In this document: piece after piece, positions 27,915-38,135 of the stretch
Numbering within the stretch: the stretch's first letter is position 1
How the letters are laid out: each line of letters begins with the position of its first letter
Assembly: GCA_002842395.1 (NCBI GenBank)
Contig: PHCV01000010.1
Coordinates: 20,629-84,628, forward strand
Direction of reading: 5' to 3'
From: Betaproteobacteria bacterium HGW-Betaproteobacteria-11
Lineage (GTDB): Bacteria; Pseudomonadota; Gammaproteobacteria; Burkholderiales; Rhodocyclaceae
DNA: 64,000 nt
Notes under the pieces: generated by a model
Told to the model about the DNA's origin: nothing
Databases searched by the model: none
The model's input: only the letters and a program-made list of their open reading frames with translations
Position numbers and translations under genes: made by a program

Positions 27915-29172
27915 ACAGGTGATACGGCGCCGGATCGATCCCCGCATCGCGGCCGGCGATCTGTTCCGCCAGCAGTTGCGCCGACCCGCAAGCCAGGGTC
28001 CAGCCCAGCGTGCCATGTCCGGCATTCAGCCACAGGCCGGCAAGCCCGGCCTCGCGCAGCCCGCAGATCAGCGGCACATTGCTCGGCGTGGCCGGCCGCA
28101 GACCGCTCCAGAAATCGATCTGCCGCACGTTGGCCAGGGCCGGAAACAGCGCCCGCGTGCGGCGCATCAGTGCATCGCAACGCGCCGGATTGAGTTCCAG
28201 ATCGTAGCCGATGAACTCGGCCGTGCCGGCGACTCGCAAACGCTCGCCGAGCCGCGAAAAAACGAGCCTGGCCTCATCGTCGGTCAAGCTGACTGTGGGC
28301 GCGGCGGCGGCCAGCCCGGCGGGCAGGGTCAAGGTCGCCGAATATCCCTTGGCCGGATAGACCGGCAGCCGCACACCCAGCGGCCTGAGCAGAAGCGGGG
28401 CGTAACTGCCCAGTGCCAGCACGGTGAGCTCGGGAGCGAGCACCTCGCCCGAAGCCAGACGCACCCGGGCCAGCCGGCCATTTTCTCGTTCCAGCGCCCT
28501 CACCGATTCGCCATAGCGGAAGCGCACCCCGCGCGCAGCCGCCCGTTGTGCCAGGACTTCGGTGAAGCGCCGCGCATCGCCCGATTCGTCCGTCGCCGTA
28601 TACGTCCCACCGACGATCGGCAGGGTCGAAGCCGCCAATGCCGGCTCGGTGGCCAGGCATTCGGCGGTGGCCAGCGGCACCCGCTCGCAGCCGAATTCAC
28701 GCATCACCGCCGCCTGCTGCACGGCATGTTCGAAGGCCCGCGGATCGGTATAAAAATGCAGGATGCCCCTTTCGAGCTGGTCATAGTCGAGCGCCAATTC
28801 GCGCCGCAGGGCACGCAAGGCCTCGCGGCTGGACAGCCCCAGCCGGACGATGGCCGCGATATTGGCGCGGGTACGGGAGGGCGAGCATTCGCGCAGAAAG
28901 CGCAGGCCCCACAGCCACTGGGCCGGATCGGCACGCAGCCGCCACAGCAGCGGCGCATCCTCCCGCCCCAGCCAGCGCAGAATCTGTCGCCAGGCCGCCG
29001 GATTGGCCCACGGCTCGGCGTGGCTGACGGAAATCTGGCCGCCATTGGCATAACTGGTCTCCAGCGCCGGCCCTGGCTGCCGCTCGATGACGGTCACCTC
29101 GTGCCCCGCCGCCGCCAGATACCAGGCGCTGGTCACCCCGACCACGCCCGCGCCCAGCACGGTCACCCGCAT
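27913..29172 (-). CDS. dadA: D-amino-acid dehydrogenase
   Basis: A membrane-associated flavoenzyme that oxidises D-amino acids to keto acids. From the ATG giving [20 protein letters not shown] it has 419 residues. The GxGxxG motif is followed by [20 protein letters not shown], typical of DadA, and the C-terminal [20 protein letters not shown] completes the FAD site. The open frame extends upstream over msrB antisense, but family alignment favours this ATG. No alanine racemase gene is adjacent. Confidence 0.92.
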   Translation of the reverse strand: MRVTVLGAGVVGVTSAWYLAAAGHEVTVIERQPGPALETSYANGGQISVSHAEPWANPAAWRQILRWLGREDAPLLWRLRADPAQWLWGLRFLRECSPSRTRANIAAIVRLGLSSREALRALRRELALDYDQLERGILHFYTDPRAFEHAVQQAAVMREFGCERVPLATAECLATEPALAASTLPIVGGTYTATDESGDARRFTEVLAQRAAARGVRFRYGESVRALERENGRLARVRLASGEVLAPELTVLALGSYAPLLLRPLGVRLPVYPAKGYSATLTLPAGLAAAAPTVSLTDDEARLVFSRLGERLRVAGTAEFIGYDLELNPARCDALMRRTRALFPALANVRQIDFWSGLRPATPSNVPLICGLREAGLAGLWLNAGHGTLGWTLACGSAQLLAEQIAGRDAGIDPAPYHL

Positions 29173-29241
29173 CGCATTTTCCTGAACTTTCTCACCCGTA
29201 TCGGCTTCCAATGGCTTCGCCGGTCGATTATAGTCAGCCCC

Positions 29242-29643
29242 ATGAGCGACAAACCCAAGATCATCAAAAGCGAGGCCGAGTGGCGCGCCCAGCTCACGCC
29301 CGAGCAATACCGCATCACCCGCGAGCAGGGCACCGAACCGGCGTTCAGCGGTGCCTACTGGGATACCTGGCAAAACGGCATCTATCGCTGCATCGGCTGC
29401 GGCGAGCCGCTGTTCGACGCGCAGACGAAGTTCGATGCCGGTTGCGGCTGGCCCAGTTTCAGCGCACCGATCGATGGCGATACCATCGCCGAACACGAGG
29501 ACACCCGCCACGGCATGCGCCGCACCGAAGTCACCTGCCGCCGCTGCGGCGGCCATCTCGGCCATGTCTTCGCCGACGGCCCGGCCCCGAGCGGGTTGCG
29601 TTACTGCATCAACTCGGCCGCGGTCGATCTCGAAACGAAGTAA
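29242..29643 (+). CDS. msrB: Peptide-methionine (R)-S-oxide reductase
   Basis: MsrB repairs oxidised methionine (R form). The protein has 133 residues. Zinc cysteines occur in [11 protein letters not shown] and [14 protein letters not shown], with catalytic Cys in LRYCINSAA. The start [18 protein letters not shown] fits the family. It diverges from dadA (69 nt) and leads a run with yciB, yciI, bolA and a parvulin. Confidence 0.97.
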   Translation: MSDKPKIIKSEAEWRAQLTPEQYRITREQGTEPAFSGAYWDTWQNGIYRCIGCGEPLFDAQTKFDAGCGWPSFSAPIDGDTIAEHEDTRHGMRRTEVTCRRCGGHLGHVFADGPAPSGLRYCINSAAVDLETK

Positions 29644-29666
29644 TTCCAACCAATTCCACCCACAGC

Positions 29667-30203
29667 ATGAAATTCCTGTTCGATCTCCTGCCGGTCATTC
29701 TTTTTTTCATCGCCTTCAAGCTGTTCGACATCTACATCGCCACCGGCGTGGTCATCGCCGCCACGGCCCTGCAGATCGGCTGGGTCCGGCATCGCCACGG
29801 CAAGGTGGACACCATGCTCTGGGTCAGCCTGGCGCTGGTCGTGGTGTTCGGCGGCGCAACGCTGCTCCTGCACGACGAAACCTTCATCAAGTGGAAACCG
29901 ACCATCCTCTACTGGTTGTTCGCCGTCTCCCTGCTCGGCTCGACGTTGCTGTTCAAGCGCAACCTGATTCGCGGCATGCTCGAGGCGCAGATGCAACTGC
30001 CGGAAGCCCTGTGGCGCCGGCTCAACCTGGCCTGGGCGGCCTTCTTCACCCTGCTCGGCGGCGCCAACCTGTATGTCGCCTTCAACTACAGCACCGCCAC
30101 CTGGGTCAATTTCAAACTCTTTGGCGGCATGGGCCTGATGTTCCTCTTCATCATCATCCAAAGCCTGGTGCTGGCCAAATATCTGCCAGAGGACAGCAAA
30201 TAA
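29667..30203 (+). CDS. yciB: Inner-membrane septation protein YciB (IspZ)
   Basis: A 178-residue polytopic membrane protein with about five membrane segments, starting [20 protein letters not shown], the family signature. Also typical are [11 protein letters not shown] and [14 protein letters not shown]. YciB affects cell envelope integrity and septation. Its stop shares one base with the yciI ATG (TAATG). Confidence 0.94.
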   Translation: MKFLFDLLPVILFFIAFKLFDIYIATGVVIAATALQIGWVRHRHGKVDTMLWVSLALVVVFGGATLLLHDETFIKWKPTILYWLFAVSLLGSTLLFKRNLIRGMLEAQMQLPEALWRRLNLAWAAFFTLLGGANLYVAFNYSTATWVNFKLFGGMGLMFLFIIIQSLVLAKYLPEDSK

Positions 30204-30508
30204 TGCTTTATGCCATCGTCGCCGAAGATGTCGCCGACAGCCTGCAGCGCCGCCAGGCCGCGCGCCCGGCGCATCTGGCGCGCCTGGAGGCGCTCCAGGC
30301 CGAAGGCCGGCTCGTCCTTGCCGGGCCGTGCCCGGCCATCGACAGTCCCGATCCCGGCCCCGCCGGTTTCTCGGGCAGTCTGATCGTTGCCGAATTCGAC
30401 AGTCTCGACGCGGCAACGTCCTGGGCCGAAGCCGATCCTTATGTCAGCGCCGGCGTCTATGCACATGTCGTGGTACGGCCGTTTCGCCAGGCCTTCCCCC
30501 GCGCATGA
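30203..30508 (+). CDS. yciI: YciI-like protein
   Basis: A 101-residue ferredoxin-like-fold protein. [36 protein letters not shown] and [13 protein letters not shown] match the YciI family, which carries a conserved His-Asp pair and has no settled role in bacteria. It starts within the yciB stop and overlaps bolA by ATGA. Confidence 0.92.
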   Translation: MLYAIVAEDVADSLQRRQAARPAHLARLEALQAEGRLVLAGPCPAIDSPDPGPAGFSGSLIVAEFDSLDAATSWAEADPYVSAGVYAHVVVRPFRQAFPRA

Positions 30509-30777
30509 ACCGTAGCGAGACAATCCGCGCGCAACTCGCCGTGCTCGAGCCCAGCCTCGTCGAAATCGAGGATGGCTCCGCGCGCCACGCGGGACATGCC
30601 GGCGCCAGCGGTGGCGGTCATTTCCGGCTGACCATCGTCTCCTCCCGCTTCGCCGGTTGCAGGACATTGGAAAGGCAACGCATGGTGTATGATGCGCTGG
30701 CCTCGCTGCTGAAGCGGGAAATTCATGCCCTGAGCATCATCGCAAAAACACCTGATGAATACTCTTCTTCTCTTTAA
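30505..30777 (+). CDS. bolA: BolA family protein
   Basis: A 90-residue BolA/IbaG-type protein. The family binds monothiol glutaredoxins around a [2Fe-2S] cluster and influences the envelope and iron response. [27 protein letters not shown] is spread over the central region, and [12 protein letters not shown] near the end is typical. It is translationally coupled to yciI (ATGA). Confidence 0.92.
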   Translation: MNRSETIRAQLAVLEPSLVEIEDGSARHAGHAGASGGGHFRLTIVSSRFAGCRTLERQRMVYDALASLLKREIHALSIIAKTPDEYSSSL

Positions 30778-30792
30778 CCCGGGAAACCCAAA

Positions 30793-31596
30793 ATGAATCG
30801 CACACTCCGCCATACCCTGCTTGCCGCCCTGTCCGTTTCGCTTTTCGCCGCCCCGGCGCTGGCCGCCAAGAAAGACGGCGAAGGCACCGCCTTCGTCACC
30901 GTGAATGGCAAGGCGATTCCAAAGAACCGGGCCGACGCATTGATCAATGGCCAGGCCGCGCAAGGCCAGCCCGATTCGCCGGAACTGCGCAATGCCGTCA
31001 AGGAAGAACTGGTGCGCCGTGAAATCCTGACCCAGGAAGCGACCAGGAAGGGGCTCGACAAGAACTCCGAAGTGCAGGCCCAGGTGGAACTCTCCCGCCA
31101 GGGCGTGCTGATCGGCGCCTACCTCAGGAACTACGCGCAAAGCCATCCGATCGGCGACGATCAAATCCGCGCCGAATACGAAAGCCTGAAGGCCAAGCTG
31201 GGCAGCAAGGAATACAAGACGCGGCACATCCTGGTCGACACCGCCGACGAAGCCACCGCCCTGATCGAAAAACTCAACAAGGGCGAGAAGTTCGAGGAAC
31301 TGGCCAAGCAATCGAAAGACCCGGGTTCCAAGGAGCGCGGTGGCGATCTCGGCTGGGCGACCCCGACCTCCTTCGTCAAGCCGTTCTCCGATGCGATGCT
31401 CAAGCTCGAAAAGGGCAAATACACCACCGTCCCGGTCAAGAGCGATTTCGGCTGGCATGTGATCCAGCTCGACGATACCCGCGAACTGAAACTGCCGACC
31501 TTCGACGAAGCCAAGGGCCAGATCGCCCAGCAGCTCCAGCAACGCATGATCCAGAAGCACGTCGAGGATCTGCGCGCCAAGGCCAAGGTCGAATAA
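30793..31596 (+). CDS. Periplasmic parvulin-type peptidyl-prolyl isomerase
   Basis: A 267-residue protein with a signal peptide (residues 1-23, ending APALAA), a SurA/PrsA-like N-terminal helical region, and a parvulin domain starting at YKTRHILVDTADEA with WATPTSFVKPFSDAM and FGWHVIQLDD. It is likely a folding helper for exported proteins. GGGAAACCC precedes the ATG. A strong terminator follows. Confidence 0.9.
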   Translation: MNRTLRHTLLAALSVSLFAAPALAAKKDGEGTAFVTVNGKAIPKNRADALINGQAAQGQPDSPELRNAVKEELVRREILTQEATRKGLDKNSEVQAQVELSRQGVLIGAYLRNYAQSHPIGDDQIRAEYESLKAKLGSKEYKTRHILVDTADEATALIEKLNKGEKFEELAKQSKDPGSKERGGDLGWATPTSFVKPFSDAMLKLEKGKYTTVPVKSDFGWHVIQLDDTRELKLPTFDEAKGQIAQQLQQRMIQKHVEDLRAKAKVE

Positions 31597-31612
31597 AAAG
31601 TAGTTGATCCAA

Positions 31613-31646
31613 CCAAAAAAACGGGAGCCGAGGCTCCCGTTTTTCG
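31613..31646. terminator. Bidirectional terminator between parvulin gene and purL
   Basis: ACGGGAGCC pairs with GGCTCCCGT around GA, with an A-run before and TTTTT after. It can end both the plus-strand unit and purL. Confidence 0.9.
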
Positions 31647-31664
31647 TTGGCGGCACGAACTGCG

Positions 31665-31690
31665 CGCCGTATCGCCAGCGCCGACTTTCT
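31665..31690 (+). repeat. 26-bp dispersed repeat, copy 8
   Basis: CGCCGTATCGCC then AGCGCCGACTTTCT. It lies 8 nt past the purL stop on the purL strand, before the terminator. Confidence 0.85.
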
Positions 31691-31698
31691 GGCGCCGA

Positions 31699-34600
31699 TC
31701 AACCCAGCCAGCGGCGTGCGTTGCGGAACATCGTCGCCCACGGCGAAAGGCCGTCGAAACGTTCTTCCCAGTCACGCGGATGCCAGGACATCTGCACCGT
31801 GCGGAAGGTGCGTTCCGGGTGCGGCATCATGATCGTGAACCGGCCATCGGCCGTCGTCACGCCGGCGATGCCCGCGACCGAGCCATTGGGGTTGAACGGA
31901 TAGCGGCTGGCTACCTGACCGCGATGATCGATGTAGCGTAGCGCGACGACCGACTTTTCCGGCTGTTGCGTGGCGGTGAACCCGGCGCGCCCTTCGCCGT
32001 GGGAAACAATCACCGGCAGATGCGAGCCGGCCATGCCGGCAAGGAACAGCGAGGGAGAGGCCGGAATCTCGGCCATGACCAGCCGCGCCTCGAACTGCTC
32101 GCTGCGATTGCGCTGGAAGGTCGGCCAGTCCTGTGCGCCGGGAATGATCGGGGTCAGTTGCGCCATCATCTGGCAGCCGTTGCACACCCCCAGGGCGAAG
32201 CTGTCGGCACGGGCGAAGAAGGCGGCGAATTCATCGCGCAGGCGGGCGTTGAAAAGGATCGACTTGGCCCAGCCCTGGCCCGCGCCAAGCACGTCGCCAT
32301 ACGAAAATCCGCCGCAGGCGGCGAAGCCCTTGAATGCGGCCAGGTTATGACGACCGGATTGCAGGTCCGACATATGCACATCGAAAGGCGCGAAACCCGA
32401 CTGCTCGAAGGCCGCCGCCATCTCGAGCTGGCCGTTGACCCCCTGCTCGCGCAGGATGGCAATCTTCGGCCGGACCCCGGCAAGCACAAAGGGCGCGGCC
32501 GGATCGAAGCTGAGCCGCGCCGACAGGCCGGGGTCGGCTACATCCTGCAGGTTGTCGAATTCTTCCTGGGCACATTCCGGGTCGTCGCGCAGACGGGCGA
32601 TCTGGTGGCTCACCTCGCTCCAGATGCGCTGCAGCGCGCTGCGCGGCGCTGAAAAGGCCCGTTTCGCATTGCGCCAGAGGCGGATCTCGTCGGCCGTGTT
32701 GAGATGGCCGACGACATGCGTCGCCCGGCCGAGGCCGGCTTCGCGCAACACCTGCATCACCGCGCCACGATCGGCCAGGCGAATCTGCAGCACCGCGCCG
32801 AGCTCCTCGCTGAACAGGGCGGCAATCAGCCGATCTTGGCTGCGTCCGGCAACCAGTTCGGGACGCCGTTCGCTGCCATCGACATCCGAGGCCAGCGGAT
32901 CGAAACACAGGGCATCGAGATTGAGCGAGACGCCGACATGGGCAGCAAAGCTCATCTCGCACACGGTCGCCCACAGGCCGCCGTCGGAACGGTCGTGATA
33001 GGCGAGGAGTCTGCCTTCCCGGTTGAGGCGCTGGATCGCGGCAAAAAACACCTGCAGCAGCGCGGCATCGGCATCCGGCGGCACGTCTCCGCTCACCCCA
33101 TGCACCTGGGCCAGCGCCGAACCGCCCAGCCGGTTGCGGCCCAGCCCCAGATCGATCAGCAGCAACTCGGTTTCGCCCACCTCTTCGTCGCGGCGCAATT
33201 CCGGCGTCAGGGTGCGGCGCACGTCGGCGAGCGGAGCAAAGGCAGTGACGATCAGCGAGAGCGGCGCCACCACCTCCTTGGTCTGCCCCGCGTCCTGCCA
33301 GCGCGTCTTCATCGACAGCGAATCCTTGCCGACCGGAATGCTGATGCCCAGTTGCGGGCAGAACTCGAGGCCGACCGCCTTGACCGTATCGAACAGCGCC
33401 GCGTCCTCGCTGGCGCCTTCGCCATGGCCGGCGGCGGCCATCCAGTTGGCGGAGAGCTTGATCCGTGAAATGTCGCCGATGGCGGCAGCGGCGAGGTTGG
33501 TGATCGCCTCGCCGACCGCCATGCGTCCGGAAGCCGGCGCATCGAGCAGCGCCACCGGTGTGCGCTCGCCGAGGGCGAAGCATTCGCCGGCGACACCGGC
33601 AAAACCCAGCGTGGTCACCGCCACGTCGGCCACCGGCGTCTGCCAGGGGCCGACCATCTGGTCGCGCGCTGTCATACCGCCGACCGAACGGTCGCCGATG
33701 GTGACCAGAAAGTTTTTCGAGGCCACCGCCGGCAGGCGCAGCACGCGCTCCAGGGCATCGCTCAGCACGATGGCATCGAGATCGAGCGGCGGCATCGCGA
33801 CCGGCTTGCGCTGCGCCACGCGATGGCTGCGTGGCGGCTTGCCGAGCAGGACGTCCAGCGGCATGTCCACTGGCCGGTTGCCGAAATGCTCGTCCTTGAC
33901 GATCAGCCGGCCATCGTCGGTGGCCACGCCGAGCACCGCGAACGGACAGCGCTCGCGTTCGCAAAGCGCGCGAAAATCCTCCAGCCGCTCGGGAGCAACC
34001 GCCAGCACATAGCGCTCCTGTGCCTCGTTGCTCCAGATTTCGCGCGGGCTCATGCCCGGCTCTTCGCTCGGAATCGCCCGCAGATCGAAGATCGCGCCGC
34101 GCCCGGCGTCATGCGCCAGTTCCGGCATCGCATTGGAAATGCCGCCGGCGCCGACATCGTGAATGGCCAGGATCGGATTTTCGTCCGCCAGTTGCCAGCA
34201 GCGGTCGATCACCTCCTGGGCACGCCGCTGCATCTCGGGATTGCCGCGCTGCACCGAGGCAAAATCGAGTTCCGCGGTATTGCTGCCGGTGGTCATCGAC
34301 GATGCCGCGCCGCCGCCCAGACCGATCAGCATGCCGGGGCCGCCAAGCTGGATCAAGAGCGTGCCGGCCGGAAACTTGAGCTTGAAGGCATCGCGCGCGG
34401 CAATGTTGCCAACCCCGCCGGCGAGCATGATCGGTTTGTGGTAACCGCGCATCTCGCCGGCGAAGGCTTGCTCGAAGGTGCGGAAATAGCCGGCCAGATT
34501 CGGCCGTCCGAATTCGTTGTTGAAGGCTGCCGCGCCGATCGGTCCCTCGATCATGATTTCCAGCGCCGAGGCGATGCGCGCGGGCTTGCCGTAAACCGAC

Positions 34601-35673
34601 TCCCAGGGTTGGACGTGGCCCGGAATATTCAGATCGGATACAGAGAATCCGGCCAGGCCGGCCTTGGGCCGGGAGCCGCGGCCGGTGGCGCCTTCATCGC
34701 GAATCTCGCCGCCGGCGCCGGTCGCCGCACCGGGGAAAGGCGAGATCGCGGTCGGATGATTGTGTGTCTCGACCTTGGCCAGGATGTGCGTCAGTTCCTC
34801 GCGCCAGCCGTAGGCGCCCTCAGCCTGCGGGAAAAAACGCCGCGTCGGCGCGCCTTCGATCACCGCCGCATTGTCGGCATACGCGACGACCGTGCCCTCG
34901 GGGTGCGCCTTGTGCGTTTCACGGATCATGGCGAACAGCGACAGCGGCTGCTCGACGCCATCCACCGTCCAGGTCGCGTTGAAAATCTTGTGCCGGCAAT
35001 GTTCCGAATTGGCCTGGGCGAACATCAGCAATTCGACATCGGTCGGATTGCGTCCGAGGCGCTGGAAATTTTCCAGCAGGTAGTCGATCTCGTCCGCCGA
35101 CAACGCCAGCCCCAGCGCGCCATTGGCCGCCAGCAGCGCGTCCCGCCCGCGGCCGAGCAGATCGACCGTGGCCAGCGGCTGCGGCGCAACGTGATGGAAC
35201 AGGGCGCGGGCCGCCTCGCCATCGTCGAGCACCGATTCGGTCATGCGGTCATGCAGCCGCGCCGCGATGGCCTCGCGGCGAGTCGCCAGCGCCAGCGCTT
35301 TGCTTCCCGGCGGGAATTTTTCCAAGCCGGCGACGTAGTAGGCGATGCCGCGCTCGATCCGCCGCACGGCGGTGAAGCCGCAGTTTCTGGCGATCTCGGT
35401 GGCTTTCGAACTCCACGGCGAGATGGTACCCAGACGCGGCGTGACCAGCAGCAGTGCGCCATTCGGAGTCGCTGGCGGCACGGCGGAAATCCCGAGCAGG
35501 CTCTCCAGCCGCGCCCGTTCCGCAGCCTCCAGCGGGCGCACCAGTTCGACAAAGAACCACTGCTCGGCAGTCAGGACAAGATTGCGCTCGATGGTCTCGA
35601 GATCGCGCTGCAAGCGCTCCAGACGTGCCGCAGAAAACGCGGCAGGCCCGCGCAGCGCAAGGAATTCGGTCAT
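31699..35673 (-). CDS. purL: Phosphoribosylformylglycinamidine synthase
   Basis: A large single-chain PurL of 1324 residues that converts FGAR to FGAM with glutamine and ATP. It shows the linker domain, the ATPase domain ([16 protein letters not shown], then [20 protein letters not shown]), a second AIR-synthase-like half, and a C-terminal glutaminase domain with the nucleophile Cys in GVCNGCQMM and the triad His in MPHPERTFR. It is transcribed alone, with a bidirectional terminator downstream. Confidence 0.98.
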   Translation of the reverse strand: MTEFLALRGPAAFSAARLERLQRDLETIERNLVLTAEQWFFVELVRPLEAAERARLESLLGISAVPPATPNGALLLVTPRLGTISPWSSKATEIARNCGFTAVRRIERGIAYYVAGLEKFPPGSKALALATRREAIAARLHDRMTESVLDDGEAARALFHHVAPQPLATVDLLGRGRDALLAANGALGLALSADEIDYLLENFQRLGRNPTDVELLMFAQANSEHCRHKIFNATWTVDGVEQPLSLFAMIRETHKAHPEGTVVAYADNAAVIEGAPTRRFFPQAEGAYGWREELTHILAKVETHNHPTAISPFPGAATGAGGEIRDEGATGRGSRPKAGLAGFSVSDLNIPGHVQPWESVYGKPARIASALEIMIEGPIGAAAFNNEFGRPNLAGYFRTFEQAFAGEMRGYHKPIMLAGGVGNIAARDAFKLKFPAGTLLIQLGGPGMLIGLGGGAASSMTTGSNTAELDFASVQRGNPEMQRRAQEVIDRCWQLADENPILAIHDVGAGGISNAMPELAHDAGRGAIFDLRAIPSEEPGMSPREIWSNEAQERYVLAVAPERLEDFRALCERERCPFAVLGVATDDGRLIVKDEHFGNRPVDMPLDVLLGKPPRSHRVAQRKPVAMPPLDLDAIVLSDALERVLRLPAVASKNFLVTIGDRSVGGMTARDQMVGPWQTPVADVAVTTLGFAGVAGECFALGERTPVALLDAPASGRMAVGEAITNLAAAAIGDISRIKLSANWMAAAGHGEGASEDAALFDTVKAVGLEFCPQLGISIPVGKDSLSMKTRWQDAGQTKEVVAPLSLIVTAFAPLADVRRTLTPELRRDEEVGETELLLIDLGLGRNRLGGSALAQVHGVSGDVPPDADAALLQVFFAAIQRLNREGRLLAYHDRSDGGLWATVCEMSFAAHVGVSLNLDALCFDPLASDVDGSERRPELVAGRSQDRLIAALFSEELGAVLQIRLADRGAVMQVLREAGLGRATHVVGHLNTADEIRLWRNAKRAFSAPRSALQRIWSEVSHQIARLRDDPECAQEEFDNLQDVADPGLSARLSFDPAAPFVLAGVRPKIAILREQGVNGQLEMAAAFEQSGFAPFDVHMSDLQSGRHNLAAFKGFAACGGFSYGDVLGAGQGWAKSILFNARLRDEFAAFFARADSFALGVCNGCQMMAQLTPIIPGAQDWPTFQRNRSEQFEARLVMAEIPASPSLFLAGMAGSHLPVIVSHGEGRAGFTATQQPEKSVVALRYIDHRGQVASRYPFNPNGSVAGIAGVTTADGRFTIMMPHPERTFRTVQMSWHPRDWEERFDGLSPWATMFRNARRWLG

Positions 35674-35802
35674 GATCGGGAAGAGGTTCGGGGGATTTCC
35701 GGAAGGCCGAAATTATACCCCGCGCCCTGATACCGCTCCTGCACACGGCAGCACGACTGCCTCCTCGATCGGGGTTCGTCCGGCCGGAATCCCTGACTCA
35801 AT

Positions 35803-35828
35803 CGCCGTATCGGCAGCGCCGACTTTTC
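35803..35828 (+). repeat. 26-bp dispersed repeat, copy 9
   Basis: CGCCGTATCGGC then AGCGCCGACTTTTC. It lies 3 nt past the stop of the AIM24-like gene on that gene's strand. Confidence 0.85.
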
Positions 35829-35831
35829 CCG

Positions 35832-36626
35832 CTACTTGTCGCCGCCGAACAGTGTTCCCAACAAACCGCCCTCCTCGCCGCCGCGTCCGCCGCCGCCTTT
35901 CATCACCGGTGCCGCGGCGAAGATGCGCGAGGCCAGCCGCGCGAAGGGCAGCGATTGCAGCCAGACCGTGCCCGGCCCGCGCAGCACGGCGAAGAACAGG
36001 CCCTCGCCGCCGAACAACGCGGTCTTGATCCCGCCGACAAACTGGATGTCGAAATCGACGTCCTGGGTGAACGCCACCACGCAACCGGTATCGACACGCA
36101 ACATCTCGCCAGGGCGAAGCTGGCGTTCGAGAACGGTGCCGCCGCTATGGGCAAAGGCCAGGCCGTCACCTTCCAGCTTTTCCATGATGAAGCCCTCACC
36201 GCCAAAGAAGCCGGCACCCAGGCGCTTCTGGAAGGCGACGCCGAGCGTCACACCCTTGGCCGCGCAAAGGAAAGCGTCTTTCTGGCAGATCATCGTGCCG
36301 CCATATTTTTGCAGGTCGAAGGCGATGATCTTGCCGGTATAGGGCGCGGCGAAGGCGACCTTCTTCTTGCCCTGGCTCTTGTTCACGAACACCGTGGTAA
36401 ACAGCGACTCACCGGTGATCAGCCGCTTGCCGGCGCCGAGCAGCGAGCCGAGGAGCCCGCTGTGCCTGGCCGAGCCGTCGCCGAAGATGGTATCCATCTG
36501 GATGCCGTCTTCCATGTACATCATGCTGCCCGCCTCGCCGATCGCGGCTTCCTCCGGGTCCAGCTCGATCTCGACGAACTGCATGTCGTCGCCATGGATA
36601 TAGAAATCGATCTCGTCCATTGCCAT
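35832..36626 (-). CDS. AIM24/TIGR00266-family protein
   Basis: A 264-residue double-psi or beta-helix-like protein of the AIM24 family; function unknown in bacteria. Glycine-rich segments [19 protein letters not shown] and [18 protein letters not shown] are characteristic. The C-terminus is low-complexity ([12 protein letters not shown]). The ATG is preceded by AAGGAGG. It diverges from the AmmeMemoRadiSam operon. Confidence 0.85.
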   Translation of the reverse strand: MAMDEIDFYIHGDDMQFVEIELDPEEAAIGEAGSMMYMEDGIQMDTIFGDGSARHSGLLGSLLGAGKRLITGESLFTTVFVNKSQGKKKVAFAAPYTGKIIAFDLQKYGGTMICQKDAFLCAAKGVTLGVAFQKRLGAGFFGGEGFIMEKLEGDGLAFAHSGGTVLERQLRPGEMLRVDTGCVVAFTQDVDFDIQFVGGIKTALFGGEGLFFAVLRGPGTVWLQSLPFARLASRIFAAAPVMKGGGGRGGEEGGLLGTLFGGDK

Positions 36627-36681
36627 CGGTGGGCCTCCTTGAAAAACTCGATCTTACGTGACGGAGCGGTCTGGCGGCATA

Positions 36682-36711
36682 TTGAAAACCGGTCTATCGT
36701 AGCCATATAGA
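36682..36711 (+). promoter_or_regulatory. Sigma-70-like promoter of the AmmeMemoRadiSam operon
   Basis: TTGAAA and TATAGA are separated by 18 nt, 50 nt upstream of the first ATG. A strong GGAGGAGG ribosome-binding site lies at 36746-36753. Confidence 0.6.
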
Positions 36712-36760
36712 AGAGATAGGGAGCGCCGTCTGTTCCCCGTTCTACGGAGGAGGTCGCACC

Positions 36761-37573
36761 ATGCCGCAGACCCAGACCCACCGCCCGCCCGCTGTCGCCG
36801 GCATGTTCTATCCGGCTGCGCCCGCCGCCTTGCGGGCAAACGTGCGTGCCCTGCTGGCCGCCGCCCAAGCGCCGGCACTGCGACCCAAAGCCATCCTCGC
36901 GCCGCATGCCGGTTATGTGTATTCCGGGCCGGTGGCGGCCACCGCTTACGCCCTGCTCGCCCCCTTGCGCGGCACCATTTCCCGCGTCGTGCTGCTCGGC
37001 CCGGTGCATCGGGTATGGACGCCGGGACTCGCCCTGCCGGGCGTCGTGGCTTTCGATACGCCGCTGGGCTGCCTGCCGATCGACCGTGCGGCGCTGGCCG
37101 CCATCGCCGACCTGCCCCAGGTGGCCATCCATCCGGCGGCGCATGCCGAGGAGCATTCGCTGGAAGTGCAGCTACCCTTCCTGCAGGCCACGCTCGGCGA
37201 ATTTTCCCTGCTGCCGCTGGCTGTCGGCGGCGCCAGCGCCGAAGCGGTCGCCGAGGTGCTGGAACGCCTGTGGGGTGGCGCGGAAACCCTGATCGTCATC
37301 AGCTCGGATCTGTCGCATTACCTGCCTTACGCCGAGGCCGTGGCCACCGACCGCGCCACGCTCGCCGAAATCCTGCACCTCGAACCGCGCCTGATCGGCG
37401 AACAAGCCTGCGGCGCCCATCCACTCAACGGCCTGCTGCTGGCCGCGCAACACCATGGCCTGAGCGCCCATCTGCTCGATTACCGCAATTCGGGCGACAC
37501 GGCGGGCGACAAAAGCCAGGTCGTCGGCTACGCGGCCGTGGCGTTCACCGAAGAGGCCAGTCATGTCCGCTGA
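36761..37573 (+). CDS. AmmeMemoRadiSam system protein B (Memo-like)
   Basis: A 270-residue MEMO-family protein. Human MEMO1 binds a metal through two histidines and a cysteine; equivalents here are in ILAPHAGYVYSGP, LLGPVHRVW and EQACGAHPLNG. The EEHSLEVQLPFLQ motif is also typical. The fold is related to extradiol dioxygenases. It is the first gene of a three-gene operon with an AMMECR1-like gene and a radical SAM gene. The biochemical role is unknown. Confidence 0.92.
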   Translation: MPQTQTHRPPAVAGMFYPAAPAALRANVRALLAAAQAPALRPKAILAPHAGYVYSGPVAATAYALLAPLRGTISRVVLLGPVHRVWTPGLALPGVVAFDTPLGCLPIDRAALAAIADLPQVAIHPAAHAEEHSLEVQLPFLQATLGEFSLLPLAVGGASAEAVAEVLERLWGGAETLIVISSDLSHYLPYAEAVATDRATLAEILHLEPRLIGEQACGAHPLNGLLLAAQHHGLSAHLLDYRNSGDTAGDKSQVVGYAAVAFTEEASHVR

Positions 37574-38135
37574 GAAAGGCCGCCTGCTCACCGCCCTGGC
37601 GCGCGCCGCGATCGCTGCCGAACTGACCGCCGGGCGCGGCCAGCCCCTGCCCGCCCTGCCGCATCCAGCCTGGCTCGATACCTCGGGAGCGTGCTTCATA
37701 ACGCTCACCGAAAACGGACAGCTACGCGGCTGCATCGGCTCGCTCGAAGCGCATCGCTCGCTGCATGACGACGTGATTCATAACGCCCGCGCCGCGGCCT
37801 TCGCCGATCCACGCTTTCCGCCGCTCGAAGCCCGCGAACTGCCGCGCGTGCACATCGAGGTCTCCCTGCTCGGCACGCCGCGGGCGCTCCACTTCACCGA
37901 TGAGGCTGACGCGCTGCGCCGGCTCAGGCCCGGCAGCGACGGCGTGATTTTCGAGTGCGGCAGCCGCCGCGCCACCTTCCTGCCGCAGGTCTGGGAACAG
38001 TTGTCCGATCCCCGGCAGTTCCTCGCCCAGCTGAAACGGAAGGCCGGCTTCCCCGCCGATTTCTGGGCGCAAGACGTGCGGCTCTTCACCTATCCGGTGG
38101 AAAAATTCGAGGAGGACGAACACCATGATTCCTGA
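37563..38135 (+). CDS. AmmeMemoRadiSam system protein A (AMMECR1-like)
   Basis: A 190-residue AMMECR1-domain protein. The family hallmark LRGCIGSLEAHRSL is present, followed by AAAFADPRFPPL and HIEVSLLGTPR. The ATG lies 10 nt inside the end of the Memo gene, and its own end overlaps the radical SAM gene, so the three proteins are made together. The function is unknown; a substrate-binding or catalytic partner of the radical SAM enzyme is an inference. Confidence 0.92.
   Translation: MSAEKGRLLTALARAAIAAELTAGRGQPLPALPHPAWLDTSGACFITLTENGQLRGCIGSLEAHRSLHDDVIHNARAAAFADPRFPPLEARELPRVHIEVSLLGTPRALHFTDEADALRRLRPGSDGVIFECGSRRATFLPQVWEQLSDPRQFLAQLKRKAGFPADFWAQDVRLFTYPVEKFEEDEHHDS

Noticed and set aside
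33823..35730. A 635-codon plus-strand ORF antisense to purL
   Set aside because: It is a GC-rich shadow frame; PurL motifs cover the whole region on the minus strand.
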